43,597 nt of DNA, from positions 1-43,597 of the forward strand of contig JAEYZN010000011.1 of assembly GCA_023428025.1 (NCBI GenBank). Direction: 5' to 3'. Under the pieces are notes generated by a model. That model ran no database searches and had not been told where the DNA came from. It worked only from the letters and a program-made list of their open reading frames with translations. Source of the DNA: Bacillota bacterium (lineage in GTDB: Bacteria; Bacillota; Clostridia; Christensenellales; SZUA-584). A program made the position numbers and the translations under genes. Of this stretch, positions 8,066-17,020 are shown piece after piece (position 1 is the first letter of the stretch; every line of letters starts with the position of its first letter).

Positions 8066-9565
8066 ATGGAATGTATAGCGGTCGACCTCGGGGCAAGCAA
8101 CGGCAGAACGATGCTCGGACGGTTTGATGGCAAAAAGCTGTCCCTGGAAGAGTTGAACCGGTTTGAAAACGGCTATGTGCAGGTGGGGGACGCGTATTAC
8201 TGGGATATCCTTCGCATGTACACCAGCATTCTTGACGGACTGAAGCAATACGCTCACCGCAATTCCGGCGGTTTGACGGGCATCGGCATCGATACCTGGG
8301 GCGTGGATTTTGGCTTTATCGACAGGCCGGGCCGGCTGCTTGGCAACCCGAGGGCCTACCGTGACCCGCGGGGTGAACGGGGCATGCGCGCCTTCCGGGA
8401 AAAGTACGGAAAGCGCCGCGCGTTTGATATCACGGGTATTTCCGACATGCAGTTCAACACGCTGTACCAGCTTTACGACATGGTGCAGAGCCAGGACCCG
8501 CAGCTGGAAATCGCCCGAACCCTGCTGACGATGCCGGACCTGCTGGGCTATATGCTGAGCGGCGTGGCGACAACGGAGTATACGCACGCCACCACCACCC
8601 AGCTGCTGGACGCCAAAACGGGCCGGTGGTCGCCCGACATGTTGGCGATGTGCGGCGTATCGCCGGGGCTTTTCGCCAACATACAGCAATGCGGCGAGAT
8701 AAAGGGGAAGCTGCTGCAGGCGGTCGCGAAAGAGACCGGCCTGTCCAATATGCCCCATGTTTATTGCGTCGGGTCTCACGATACCGCGTCCGCCGTCGCG
8801 TCCATCCCCGCCACCACCTCCAATTACGCGTTCATCTCTTCCGGCACATGGTCGCTGATCGGCATTGTGACGGACCACGCCATCATCAACGACGCGGTAT
8901 ATGAGAATCAGTTCTCCAACGAAGGCACGGTGGACGGCGGCTACAGGCCGCTGCGCAACATCATGGGCCTGTGGATCATACAGAGCTGCAAGCGGCAGTG
9001 GGACGAGGAAGAGAAGATCAGTTGGGACGACGTGGTCAGAGCGGCGGAAGCCGTGCCCGCGTTCAGGTCTTTTATCGACGTCAACGAGCCGCTGTTCTAT
9101 GCCGGGGACAACATGCCGCGCAAGATCCAGAACTTCTGCAAGGAAACCGGGCAGCCTGTTCCGCAGACCAAGGGGGAGATCGCGCGCGCGGTCTACGAGA
9201 GCCTCGCCATGAGCTACCGCGAAGCGTTCACCGGCCTCGAGCAACTCAAGCAGAGCCGCATCGATGTGCTGCATATCGTGGGCGGCGGCTCCAAGAACCG
9301 TTTTCTCAACCGGCTGACAGCGGGCGTGCTGGACCGCGAGGTCGTCGCGGGACCGTCGGAAGCGACCGCGATCGGCAATCTCATGGTGCAGATGAAGGCG
9401 GCGGGCGCCGTGGGAAACAGCACCGGGATGTCTGAGGTCATCCGCGCGTCGTTCGACGTGGAAACCTTCCGGCCGGAGAACGCGGCGCTTTGGGCGGAGC
9501 AGTTTGAGCGCTATCTGCGCATAAAACAAGAATACAGGGAGAAAAAACTCACATGCAAAGACTGA
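8066..9565 (+). CDS. FGGY kinase, rhamnulokinase/fuculokinase type
   Basis: 499 aa FGGY carbohydrate kinase most like RhaB. It has an N-terminal nucleotide-binding AVDLGASNGR, the RhaB-type GIDTWGVDFGF and AYRDPR segments, a later SSGTWSLIG strand and the C-terminal GGGSKN motif. RhaB enzymes phosphorylate L-rhamnulose at O-1. Next to fucI the likely substrate is L-fuculose, since RhaB-like proteins can replace FucK; the substrate cannot be settled from sequence. AAGGGG provides the ribosome site. Its last 13 bases overlap the start of the downstream dehydrogenase, which implies translational coupling. It is transcribed divergently from the regulator and fucI, with a leader of about 240 nt. 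Confidence 0.88.
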   Translation: MECIAVDLGASNGRTMLGRFDGKKLSLEELNRFENGYVQVGDAYYWDILRMYTSILDGLKQYAHRNSGGLTGIGIDTWGVDFGFIDRPGRLLGNPRAYRDPRGERGMRAFREKYGKRRAFDITGISDMQFNTLYQLYDMVQSQDPQLEIARTLLTMPDLLGYMLSGVATTEYTHATTTQLLDAKTGRWSPDMLAMCGVSPGLFANIQQCGEIKGKLLQAVAKETGLSNMPHVYCVGSHDTASAVASIPATTSNYAFISSGTWSLIGIVTDHAIINDAVYENQFSNEGTVDGGYRPLRNIMGLWIIQSCKRQWDEEEKISWDDVVRAAEAVPAFRSFIDVNEPLFYAGDNMPRKIQNFCKETGQPVPQTKGEIARAVYESLAMSYREAFTGLEQLKQSRIDVLHIVGGGSKNRFLNRLTAGVLDREVVAGPSEATAIGNLMVQMKAAGAVGNSTGMSEVIRASFDVETFRPENAALWAEQFERYLRIKQEYREKKLTCKD

Positions 9566-10323
9566 TCGGCAAGAAGGCCGTAATCACCGGCGCGGCGCAG
9601 GGACTGGGGCAGGCGCTGGCCATGCGTTTGTCCGCCGAAGGCGCCCGGGTGGTCGTCGGAGACATGAATCTGGAGGGCGCGAAGGAAACCGCCGCGGCAC
9701 TCCACAACGGAGCGGCGTTCCAGCTGGACGTCACCAGCTACGACAACTGCGAGCAGTTCATGCGCAGCGCTGCGGAGGTGCTGGGCGGCATCAATATTCT
9801 GGTCTCCAACGCCGCGATACTCATTTCGGGCGCCATCGACGAGTTCGACCCGAACAAGTGGAAAAAGGTCATCGACGTCAACCTGTGCGGGTTTTTCAAC
9901 ACGGCCAAGGCGGCTGTGCCGTATATGAAGGGAAAGGGTGGGTCCATCGTCCAGATCAACTCCAAGTCGGGCAAGAAGGGCTCCTTCAAGAATTCCGCTT
10001 ACGCCGCCTCCAAGTTCGACGGTATCGGGCTGGTGCAGAGCCTGGCGCTGGAGCTGGCGCCCTACAACCTGCGCGTGAACGCCATATGTCCCGGCAACCT
10101 GCTGGATTCACCGCTGTGGGTGAACAGCCTGTTCAAGCAGTACGCGAAGAACCAGGGGATATCCGAGAAAGCCGTGCGCCAGAAGTATATCGACCAGGTG
10201 CCGCTGGGGCGCGGCTGCACGTATGACGATGTGGACAATCTGCTCGTGTTCCTTGCGGGCGACGAAGCGTCTTACATGACGGGGCAGGCTGTCAACGTGA
10301 CGGGCGGCCAGCAGATGGATTGA
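9553..10323 (+). CDS. SDR oxidoreductase, sorbitol-6-phosphate dehydrogenase-like
   Basis: 256 aa classical short-chain dehydrogenase. It has the cofactor motif TGAAQGLG, the NNAG equivalent SNAA, a catalytic Ser in QINSKSGKKGS and the YAASK catalytic Tyr/Lys. The SrlD-type C-terminus has YIDQVPLGRGCTYDDV and TGQAVNVTGGQ. It is closest in character to sorbitol-6-phosphate 2-dehydrogenase. In this operon, overlapping the RhaB-like kinase by 13 bp, it more likely handles a fucose- or rhamnose-derived alcohol or ketose. An aspartate in the VVVGDM strand suggests NAD preference. The exact substrate is unknown. Confidence 0.85.
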   Translation: MQRLIGKKAVITGAAQGLGQALAMRLSAEGARVVVGDMNLEGAKETAAALHNGAAFQLDVTSYDNCEQFMRSAAEVLGGINILVSNAAILISGAIDEFDPNKWKKVIDVNLCGFFNTAKAAVPYMKGKGGSIVQINSKSGKKGSFKNSAYAASKFDGIGLVQSLALELAPYNLRVNAICPGNLLDSPLWVNSLFKQYAKNQGISEKAVRQKYIDQVPLGRGCTYDDVDNLLVFLAGDEASYMTGQAVNVTGGQQMD

Positions 10324-10325
10324 TC

Positions 10326-11610
10326 ATGATGGAAAAAGAACTGATTGCTGAACGCGCCCTCGAAGGAGCAGCGGCTTGCCGCTCTGAAACGCCTTAAGGC
10401 GCTGGTGGACGACGGGACGATTACGCTGCCCCCAAAGGGAAAGCTATACCAACAACCATGTGCACACCAAGTATTCGTTCTCGCCGTATTCACCGGCCAA
10501 GGCGGTGTGGATGGCGGTGGGCAGCGGCCTGTCCACTGTTGGCATCGTCGATCACGACGCGATAAACGGCACGGAGGAGTTCATCGAGGCGGGCGAGATA
10601 TTGGAAATCCCCACCACGATCGGGTTTGAAATTCGCACCGATTGGTCGGGTACGGCCCTTCGCGGCAAGCGCATCAACAACCCGGACCAGATTTCCAATG
10701 GGTACATCTGCGCGCACGGAATTCCGCATACGCAGACCGTCTAAGCGGACGCGTATCTGAAGAGGATACGCGATGCCCGGGAGAAGCGCAGCCGCGCGAT
10801 GACGGACCGCCTCAACGCCATGACGCAGCCCTGCGGCATCGTGACGGATTACGACAGGGATGTGTTGCCCATCTCTTATGCGCAGTTTGGCGGTGAGGTG
10901 ACGGAGCGGCATATACTGTTTGCGCTGGCGGAGAAGCTGATCCAAAAGTACGGCAAAGGGCAGGCGCTGACCGGCTTTATTGAACAGGTGCTGGGCATGG
11001 CGCTGGGCGAGTCGCAGAAGAAACTGCTGGCTGATGCGGACAGCGATATCTATGCATACGATGTGCTGAATGTGCTGAAGGGCAGCTTCGTCTCGCACAT
11101 TTACATTGATTCGGAAGGCGACGAAACACCGGGTGTGAGGAGCGCGGTCGCGTTTATCAAAGAATGCGGCGCGATACCGTCATACTGTTATCTCGGGGAT
11201 GTCGCCGCGTCGCCCACGGGCGACAAAAGGCGCAGAAGTTTGAGGACGATTATCTCGAAGAATTGCTCGACGCCTGCAGGGATATCGGGTTTGACGCGAT
11301 TGCGTTCATGCCGTCCCGCAACACCACAGAGCAGCTGGACAGGGTGATGGCGCTTTGCGATGAGCGCGGATTCATGCAGATCAGCGGCGAGGACATCAAC
11401 CAGTCCCGGCAGTCCTTCGTATGCAAGCAGCTCAAGGACGCGAGGTTTGCCCATCTGGTGGACACGACCTGGGCGTTGGTGGGGCACGAGAAGGCGGCCA
11501 CGCGGGACCTTGGCCAAGGCATGTTTGCGGGAGACGCAAAGCCGAGCCTGCGGGAGATGCAGGCGCTGATACAAAAATACAAGAGCATTGGCCTGAACGG
11601 CGCGGAGTAG
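10326..11610 (+). pseudogene. decayed PHP-domain phosphoesterase gene
   Basis: The remnants read as one PHP-family metal-dependent phosphoesterase (HxH in NHVHTKYSFSP, DHD in IVDHDAING, GFEIRTD), but no single frame covers them. The start at 10326 (MMEKELI) shifts frame near 10345 (NAPSKEQRLAAL) and again near 10440 to reach the HVHTK segment. An in-frame TAA follows at 10742-10744. The same frame resumes to about 11220, and a further shift in an AAAAGG run leads to the C-terminal part ending at 11610. Three shifts plus a nonsense codon argue for real decay rather than a single sequencing error. The gene begins 3 bp after the dehydrogenase, so it was probably part of that operon. Confidence 0.8.
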
Positions 11611-11786
11611 CGCGGGGGCAGGCCGGCCTGTTCTGAGAAACAAAAGTCAGGCGATATCACGCCTTCTAACTCTAGGCCTGCTGCGGTTTAACAGATCATA
11701 TCGTCAGAAAAGCTCTCAATCAGACCATCAAAAAACGGCATATCTGAAAGTCTGCCGTCACATTAACAGCCCCGCTGTTCACAGGC

Positions 11787-11794
11787 TGTATACA
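11787..11794. repeat. TGTATACA palindrome
   Basis: A perfect 8-bp palindrome lies 18 bp upstream of the -35 box of the second LacI gene. The same octamer occurs twice at 24715-24744. It resembles GntR-type operator cores, but no GntR gene is in the window. Confidence 0.4.
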
Positions 11795-11812
11795 AAATTG
11801 TCACTTAAGCTA

Positions 11813-11841
11813 TTGACAAAAGCACTGAAAAGAGATATAAA
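11813..11841 (+). promoter_or_regulatory. strong promoter for LacI regulator gene
   Basis: A perfect TTGACA (11813-11818), a 17-bp spacer and TATAAA (11836-11841). Transcription should begin near 11848, just before the operator at 11854-11867. Confidence 0.8.
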
Positions 11842-11853
11842 AGGAGAAAGAAA

Positions 11854-11867
11854 TGAAAGCGCTTTCA
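11854..11867. promoter_or_regulatory. perfect LacI/cre-type operator
   Basis: TGAAAGCGCTTTCA is a perfect 14-bp palindrome and fits the CcpA cre consensus TGNAANCGNTNNCA. It lies directly downstream of the promoter, so the encoded LacI protein and/or CcpA can block initiation. Related sites occur at 13037 and 13189 upstream of the transporter operon. Confidence 0.75.
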
Positions 11868-11880
11868 GGATTCGGGGACG

Positions 11881-12906
11881 ATGTCATTGGATGAGCATGA
11901 GCGGCACTACACAATGCATGACATAGCCAAAAAGGCAAATGTTTCGTTAAGTACCGTATCCAGAGTTTTAAATAACAGCGCGCCGGTCAAGAAGGAAACG
12001 AAAAAGGCCGTTTTGGACGCCATCAAGGAATTTGACTTTATCCCGAACGCGCTGGCCAGAGGGCTGGCGACCAACACCAGCAAGTCCATCGGCTTTATTA
12101 TACCGGAAGTATTGAATCCATTTTACCCGGAATTGCTGCAAAGTGTGGAAGAGGTCGTGTCGGAAAATGGATTTTTCCTGGAACTCTATGTCACCAAAAT
12201 GGATCCGGAGAGAGAACGCTACTATTTCAACGAAATGATATCCCGGCGGACGGGCGGCGTCATATTCATCTGTTCCCGCATCCATGATATGGATTATATC
12301 AAAAGAATGAAAAAGCGAATCAACATCGTGTCGATACAGTCAGATATACCGGGTGTTGATTTTGTGGATACCGAGAGCCGGAAAGGGACCTTTAAGGCTA
12401 TTGAGCATCTGATTGGCTTGGGGCATACGAAGATCGGGTTTATCGGATACCGGCTGGATATACGGGCGCTGGACGACCGCTTGATCGGCTACAAAGAAGC
12501 TCTGGAAAAACACGGCATTGAAGTCAGGGAAGATTATATACTGGATGGCGACGGCCTGAGCGATGCCGGCTATATCATGACAAAGAAGCTGCTCACGCTG
12601 AAAGATCCGCCCACTGCGCTGCACTGCTTCAACGAATATGTGGTGACCGGCGCATACCGGGCGATAAACGAACTCAAGCTTAAGATCCCCAATGATATAT
12701 CCATCACGGGGATGGACAACCTCAAGATCGCGAGGATACTGAACCCGCCGCTGACGACTGTGGCCCAGCCGGTGGAAAGCATGGGGCGCATCGCTGCGGA
12801 GCTGCTGATCAAGAATATTACGCACGGCAACGTTGGCGTCCACCAGAAGATCATCCTGCCAACCGAGCTTATTGTCAGGTCAAGTACGGCTCCTCCAAGA
12901 GCCTGA
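11881..12906 (+). CDS. LacI-family regulator of the sugar ABC operon
   Basis: 341 aa. The helix-turn-helix lies at residues about 13-35 (HDIAKKANVSLSTVSRVL) and the hinge helix at ALARGLATN. A ribose-binding-protein-like sensor core follows (GFIIPEVLNPFYPEL, GLGHTKIGFIG, ITGMDNLKIARILNPPLTTV). The start at 11881 is conventional, but an internal ATG at 11914 gives the more typical MHDIAKK; neither has a strong ribosome site. The gene has its own strong promoter with a perfect palindrome just after it, implying autoregulation. Two near-identical sites precede the ABC operon 424 bp downstream, so it is the likely local repressor. The inducer is unknown. Confidence 0.9.
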   Translation: MSLDEHERHYTMHDIAKKANVSLSTVSRVLNNSAPVKKETKKAVLDAIKEFDFIPNALARGLATNTSKSIGFIIPEVLNPFYPELLQSVEEVVSENGFFLELYVTKMDPERERYYFNEMISRRTGGVIFICSRIHDMDYIKRMKKRINIVSIQSDIPGVDFVDTESRKGTFKAIEHLIGLGHTKIGFIGYRLDIRALDDRLIGYKEALEKHGIEVREDYILDGDGLSDAGYIMTKKLLTLKDPPTALHCFNEYVVTGAYRAINELKLKIPNDISITGMDNLKIARILNPPLTTVAQPVESMGRIAAELLIKNITHGNVGVHQKIILPTELIVRSSTAPPRA

Positions 12907-13036
12907 AATAAAGTCTTATTCTACGCATATACTTTATCAGCATCCTTTATCGGAATTGCTGATGCCGGATTACTCAATGTAACTGATATGGTTGTTTTTG
13001 TATTGGGAAACCATTGAGATCTATTAAACCCAGAAA

Positions 13037-13050
13037 TGAAAACGCTTTCA
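13037..13050. promoter_or_regulatory. LacI/cre-type operator
   Basis: TGAAAACGCTTTCA differs from the perfect site at 11854 by one base and fits the cre consensus. It lies 280 bp upstream of the transporter operon. Confidence 0.65.
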
Positions 13051-13188
13051 ATGCTATCTGTGATGATGCAGATAATTGGCGAAACATGTCGAATCGATGA
13101 AGCTGTATACCAGTCGATTAAATGGTTTTGAGCTTGATTAATTGGGTGATAGCCATAAGAATAAAGAAATAAATACAGTATATTACAA

Positions 13189-13202
13189 TGAAAACGCTTG
13201 CA
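13189..13202. promoter_or_regulatory. LacI/cre-type operator next to candidate -10
   Basis: TGAAAACGCTTGCA starts 4 bp after TATATT (13179-13184). This repeats the operator-after-promoter layout of the regulator gene. Confidence 0.6.
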
Positions 13203-13329
13203 CTTCTATTTTCATGATAATACAACGATAAGGCGATGGTGACCGGTATCTCTTTACCAGACCCCTGTCGTGTTGAAAAGGGTTTTGTCCGTATGAGCGG
13301 GCAAAAAAATAAAACAGGAGGAAGTCTAA

Positions 13330-14418
13330 ATGAAGAAAATTGTAGCATTTGTCTTGGTCATCCTGATGGCGGCGTTTGTGTTTGCCGCTTGCGGAACGAC
13401 ACCGCCTGCCGAGTCTGAAGCACCGGCGAGCGAAGCCCCGGCACCGGCGAGCGAAGAGCCGGCTCCGGATGCGTCTGAACCTGTCGAGTCAGTGGGATCT
13501 GGCCCGGTTGAGATTCCTGTCATCATCAAGGCGACGGACTCGGATTTCTGGCAGTATGTTTGGGTTGGCGCGAAGAACTACGCCATCGAACACCCGGATG
13601 AAGTGACCGTTACCCTTTACGGGCCGAAGTCAGAAGCGGATATCGAAGAACAGGTTTCCATCCTTGAGAACGTGCTTGCCAAGAATCCTCCGGCGATCGT
13701 GATCTCATCCACCAGCTCCGACGCGACTGTGCCGGCTTTCGAAGAAGCTTTTGATGCGGGAACCAAGATCGTGACCATCGACAACAAGGTGAACACCGAC
13801 AAGGTAAGCACGTTCCTCGCGACGGACAACCTGGCTGCCGGCGGCCTGGCTGCAGAGCAGTTTGTGAAAGCCCTAACGGAAAAGGGTGTTGAACTCAAGG
13901 GCAAAGTTTCCGTGATCTCGGCCATGGCCGGCGTTGCGGTGCTGACCCAGAGAGACGAGGGCTTCATCAACAAGCTCAAAGAACTCGCTCCCGATATCGA
14001 AGTGCTGGAAACAAAATATACCGATAACGACATCGTCAAAGCGATGGATACCGCGAAAGACCTGATGGCGGCCAACCCGGACCTGCTCGGCTTCTTTGCC
14101 GACAACAACCACACGGGTGACGGCGTGGCCAGAGCCCTGATCGAAGAGAGCGCTGACCTCGTGGCTGTTGCGTTCGACTCCGATCCGGAAGAAATCAGCG
14201 CTCTGTCTGACGGCGTGCTGTATGCCCTGATCCTGCAGGATCCGTACGGCATGGGTTACAACGGCGTGGCTTCCGCTCTGAAAGCTCTCGCTGGCGAAGA
14301 GCTTCCGGACTATGTGGACACGGGCGCTACGGCGGTGACCAAGGACAACATGAACAACGACGATATCAAAGGCCTGCTTGATCCGTTCAGCAAGAAAGTT
14401 GCGGGCGAAACCTATTAA
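13330..14418 (+). CDS. sugar ABC transporter, substrate-binding lipoprotein
   Basis: 362 aa. The signal peptide ends in the FAAC lipobox (Cys21). A Pro/Ala/Glu-rich linker (about residues 25-60) holds the domain off the membrane. The body is a ribose-binding-type periplasmic_BP_4 fold: VIIKATDSDFWQYV at the start, AIVISSTSSDATVPAFEEA, IVTIDNKVN and AVAFDSDPEE. Next to an RbsA/RbsC-type ATPase and permease it is the receptor for an unidentified pentose, hexose or derivative. A 9-bp hairpin just after the stop probably protects this part of the message and raises its level over the downstream genes. Confidence 0.9.
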   Translation: MKKIVAFVLVILMAAFVFAACGTTPPAESEAPASEAPAPASEEPAPDASEPVESVGSGPVEIPVIIKATDSDFWQYVWVGAKNYAIEHPDEVTVTLYGPKSEADIEEQVSILENVLAKNPPAIVISSTSSDATVPAFEEAFDAGTKIVTIDNKVNTDKVSTFLATDNLAAGGLAAEQFVKALTEKGVELKGKVSVISAMAGVAVLTQRDEGFINKLKELAPDIEVLETKYTDNDIVKAMDTAKDLMAANPDLLGFFADNNHTGDGVARALIEESADLVAVAFDSDPEEISALSDGVLYALILQDPYGMGYNGVASALKALAGEELPDYVDTGATAVTKDNMNNDDIKGLLDPFSKKVAGETY

Positions 14419-14450
14419 TAACGGAACGACTCTGTACTAACAAGGGTGCC

Positions 14451-14472
14451 GGAGGGGGAGATATCCCCCTCC
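14451..14472 (+). promoter_or_regulatory. intercistronic hairpin after binding-protein gene
   Basis: GGAGGGGGA (14451-14459) and TCCCCCTCC (14464-14472) form a perfect 9-bp stem with a GATA loop. No U-tract follows. It is therefore more likely an mRNA-stability or partial-termination element than a full terminator. Confidence 0.65.
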
Positions 14473-14502
14473 TTAGCATCAAAAAACAAAGGGGAGTGTT
14501 CT

Positions 14503-16038
14503 ATGAGCAATTTTGGCAATGAAATAGTGAGAATGTCGAACATATCCAAGTCATTTCCGGGTGTCAAGGCGCTGCAGGATGTGGACTTCAGCGTCAGGGA
14601 AGGCGAGGTTCATGCCCTGGTGGGAGAGAACGGCGCCGGAAAATCGACGCTGATAAAAATTCTCATGGGCGTACACCCTCAGGATCAGGGCGACATCCAC
14701 TTCGATGGTAAAAAGGTATCAATCAAAAACCCGATACATGCAAAAGAGCTGGGACTGGGGGCTGTCTATCAGGACATTACGCTGGTTAAACACTTGTCCG
14801 TGGGCGAAAACTTCTTCAACGGAAAATTGCCCAAGAAAAATGGCCTTGTGGATTGGAAAAAGATCTATAAGGATGCCGAGGGATTCTGCAGAAATCTTGG
14901 TATTTATGTGAACCCGAGAAAACTGGTCAAGAACCTGACGGTGGCGCAGCAGGAGATGATCACCATCGCCAAGGTGATGCAGGAAAAGGCCAAGGTGGTC
15001 ATTTTTGACGAGCCGACGGCGCTTCTGGCCAACGAAGAAACGGCGGAGCTGTTTACACTGATCCGCAGGCTGAAGGAAAACGGGGTGGGTATTATCTACA
15101 TCTCCCACCGCCTTGAAGAGATATTCGAAATATGCGACACCGTGACGGTGCTCAAAGACGGCAGGTTTGTGAAAACCATGCCCGTGAGCGAAACGAACAA
15201 TGACCAGCTGATCACGCTGATGGTTGGCCGCAGCATGGAAGACATGTATAACACGGAGCGCGCCGAGGTTGGCGACACCGTGCTGGAAGTAAAAGATCTG
15301 GGTTGTGAAGGAAAGTTTGAAGGCATCAACTTTGACTTAAAGAAGGGCGAGATTCTGGGTTTTTTCGGGCTGGTGGGATCCGGCCGTACCGAAGTGATGC
15401 AGTGCATCTATGGCGCCGTCAAACATACAGAGGGCAAGATGAAGTTGTTTGACGAGCCGTATGCGCCCAGAAACCCCAAAGCGGCAATCGGGAAGGGGAT
15501 CGGGCTGCTTCCTGAAAACAGAAAGGTTCAAGGCCTTGCCATGCAGCTTGATGTGAAAGTGAATATCAACATGGCGGCATACGAGAAGATTTCCAGTGGT
15601 GGCGTGCTGAACCTGTCAAAAGAGAAAAAGACGGCGGAGAAATATGTGGAGGATCTACAGATCAAAACTCCTTCCATCCGGCAGAAGGTGAAAAACCTGT
15701 CGGGCGGCAACCAGCAAAAGGTGGTTATATCCCGCTGGCTGAACAAGGGGAGCCGGATACTCATCTTTGACGAGCCGACCGTGGGTGTGGACGTGGGTGC
15801 GAAAGGCGAAATATATAAGATTTTTGAAAGCCTGACCAAGCAAGGCGACTCCCTGATCGTTGTATCATCATACCTGCCTGAGGTGATGGGCATCGCAGAC
15901 AGAGTGGTCATCATGCGTGAAGGAAAACAGATGGGGATTGTGGAGCGATCCGAATTCAACGATGAGCTGTTGCTAAAATACGCGACGGCGTTAAAACAGG
16001 ATAATACGAATCAAAGCGTACAGGGGGGAGTACAATGA
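14503..16038 (+). CDS. sugar ABC transporter ATPase, RbsA type
   Basis: 511 aa with two tandem ABC domains as in RbsA/MglA. The first half has Walker A GENGAGKS (residues 41-48), the signature-like LTVAQQEM and Walker B VVIFDEPTALL. The second half has a degenerate Walker A (GLVGSGRT), a clear LSGGNQQK signature and LIFDEPTVGVDVG. Only the first site is likely to be fully catalytic, as usual for this family. The start at the ATG giving MSNFGNEIV is preferred because AAAGGGGAG precedes it; the upstream in-frame ATG lies inside the hairpin region. Its stop overlaps the permease start by 4 bp (ATGA). Confidence 0.93.
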   Translation: MSNFGNEIVRMSNISKSFPGVKALQDVDFSVREGEVHALVGENGAGKSTLIKILMGVHPQDQGDIHFDGKKVSIKNPIHAKELGLGAVYQDITLVKHLSVGENFFNGKLPKKNGLVDWKKIYKDAEGFCRNLGIYVNPRKLVKNLTVAQQEMITIAKVMQEKAKVVIFDEPTALLANEETAELFTLIRRLKENGVGIIYISHRLEEIFEICDTVTVLKDGRFVKTMPVSETNNDQLITLMVGRSMEDMYNTERAEVGDTVLEVKDLGCEGKFEGINFDLKKGEILGFFGLVGSGRTEVMQCIYGAVKHTEGKMKLFDEPYAPRNPKAAIGKGIGLLPENRKVQGLAMQLDVKVNINMAAYEKISSGGVLNLSKEKKTAEKYVEDLQIKTPSIRQKVKNLSGGNQQKVVISRWLNKGSRILIFDEPTVGVDVGAKGEIYKIFESLTKQGDSLIVVSSYLPEVMGIADRVVIMREGKQMGIVERSEFNDELLLKYATALKQDNTNQSVQGGVQ

Positions 16039-17015
16039 ATAAGTCAAACGCAGACAACAAGAAAGGCTTTCTTACACATATTAAAGAAACGAAATTGCTG
16101 TCCAGTCTGACATTGGTGTTGGTCATCTTGGTGCTGTTCATTTTTCTGTCGTTTGCTTCAGACGCGTTTTTCACCGGTAAAAACATAACGAATCTGCTAA
16201 GACAGACTTCTATCAACGGCGTCATTGCGATCGGTATGCTGTTCGTCATCATCTCCGGCGGCATCGACCTTTCCGTCGGCGCGGTGGTGGGCTTTTCCGG
16301 CATGATCTGCGCGATATTGATGCGCGACGGTATGGACCCGATACTGGCGGTGCTGATCGCGCTGGTGGCCAGCGCGGTGCTGGGCTTCATCAACGGCATC
16401 GCGGTGTATAAAGGCAAGGTGCCGCCGTTCATCGCCACACTGGGTATGATGACAGTGGCGCGCGGCGTGATCATGCTGATATCCGATGCGGCGATGGTGG
16501 CCGGCCTGCCGGCCAGCTTTAAGGACTTTGCCCAGGGCACGTTCATCGGGATTCCCGCCATGGTTTGGGTATGGCTGATCGTGGTCCTTATCGGTGCGTT
16601 CATACTCAAATTCACCCGGTTCGGCCGCAGCGTCTATTCCATCGGCAGCAACGTGGAATCCTCGTGGCTGAGCGGCATCAGCGTGGGCAGGGTGACGATC
16701 GGCGTGTATGTGATCTGCGCGTTTTTTTCCGGTATCGCGGGCGTCATATTCACAGCAAGAATCGGCAACGGCGTGCCGACCGGCGGTGATGGCTATGAGC
16801 TGGACGCGATCGCGGCAACGGTCATTGGCGGCGCCAGCTTGTCCGGCGCGGAGGGCTCCGTACTGGGCACGGTGCTGGGCGCGCTGATCATGCAAATGCT
16901 CAAGAATGGCGGTAATCTGCTGGGCGTCAACCCGTTCATACTGGATATCATCATCGGCTCGCTGATCGTATTGACGGTGCTGTTCGACCAGAGAAGTAAA
17001 AGCAGAAAGGTATAA
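16035..17015 (+). CDS. sugar ABC transporter permease, RbsC type
   Basis: 326 aa integral membrane protein with about 8-10 hydrophobic segments. It carries family marks ISGGIDLSVGAVVGFSG near residues 74-90 and YSIGSNVESSWLSGISV near residues 200-216. ATGG(A/S)ELDAIAATVIGG-like residues occur later, where the EAA-like contact with the ATPase lies. It forms the channel for the binding protein and ATPase encoded just upstream, with which it overlaps by 4 bp. GGGGGAG upstream serves as ribosome site. The C-terminus is short and basic (DQRSKSRKV). Confidence 0.92.
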   Translation: MNKSNADNKKGFLTHIKETKLLSSLTLVLVILVLFIFLSFASDAFFTGKNITNLLRQTSINGVIAIGMLFVIISGGIDLSVGAVVGFSGMICAILMRDGMDPILAVLIALVASAVLGFINGIAVYKGKVPPFIATLGMMTVARGVIMLISDAAMVAGLPASFKDFAQGTFIGIPAMVWVWLIVVLIGAFILKFTRFGRSVYSIGSNVESSWLSGISVGRVTIGVYVICAFFSGIAGVIFTARIGNGVPTGGDGYELDAIAATVIGGASLSGAEGSVLGTVLGALIMQMLKNGGNLLGVNPFILDIIIGSLIVLTVLFDQRSKSRKV

Positions 17016-17020
17016 TAGCC

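Larger units (their letters stand above)
12907..13329 (+). other. control region upstream of the sugar ABC operon
   Basis: 423 bp without a gene. It contains two LacI/cre-like operators (13037-13050 and 13189-13202) 152 bp apart. A TATATT (13179-13184) just before the second operator could be a -10 box, although its -35 is poor. A near-copy of the TGTATACA octamer is present (TGTATACC, 13104-13111). The paired operators could support DNA looping. The ribosome site AGGAGGAAG precedes 13330. No terminator for the regulator gene is convincing. Confidence 0.5.

Noticed and set aside
8003..9529. Long minus-strand open frame opposite the RhaB-like kinase
   Set aside because: Antisense to a clear FGGY kinase; no family resemblance and no ribosome site.
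10742..10744. The TAA as the natural end of a small PHP protein
   Set aside because: Coding similarity continues in the same frame right after the stop, so it is a nonsense mutation in a longer gene.
11853..11894. Short 13-codon leader peptide with AAGGAG upstream, overlapping the LacI gene start
   Set aside because: The AAGGAG overlaps the end of the -10 box and lies upstream of the predicted transcription start, so it would not be in the mRNA.
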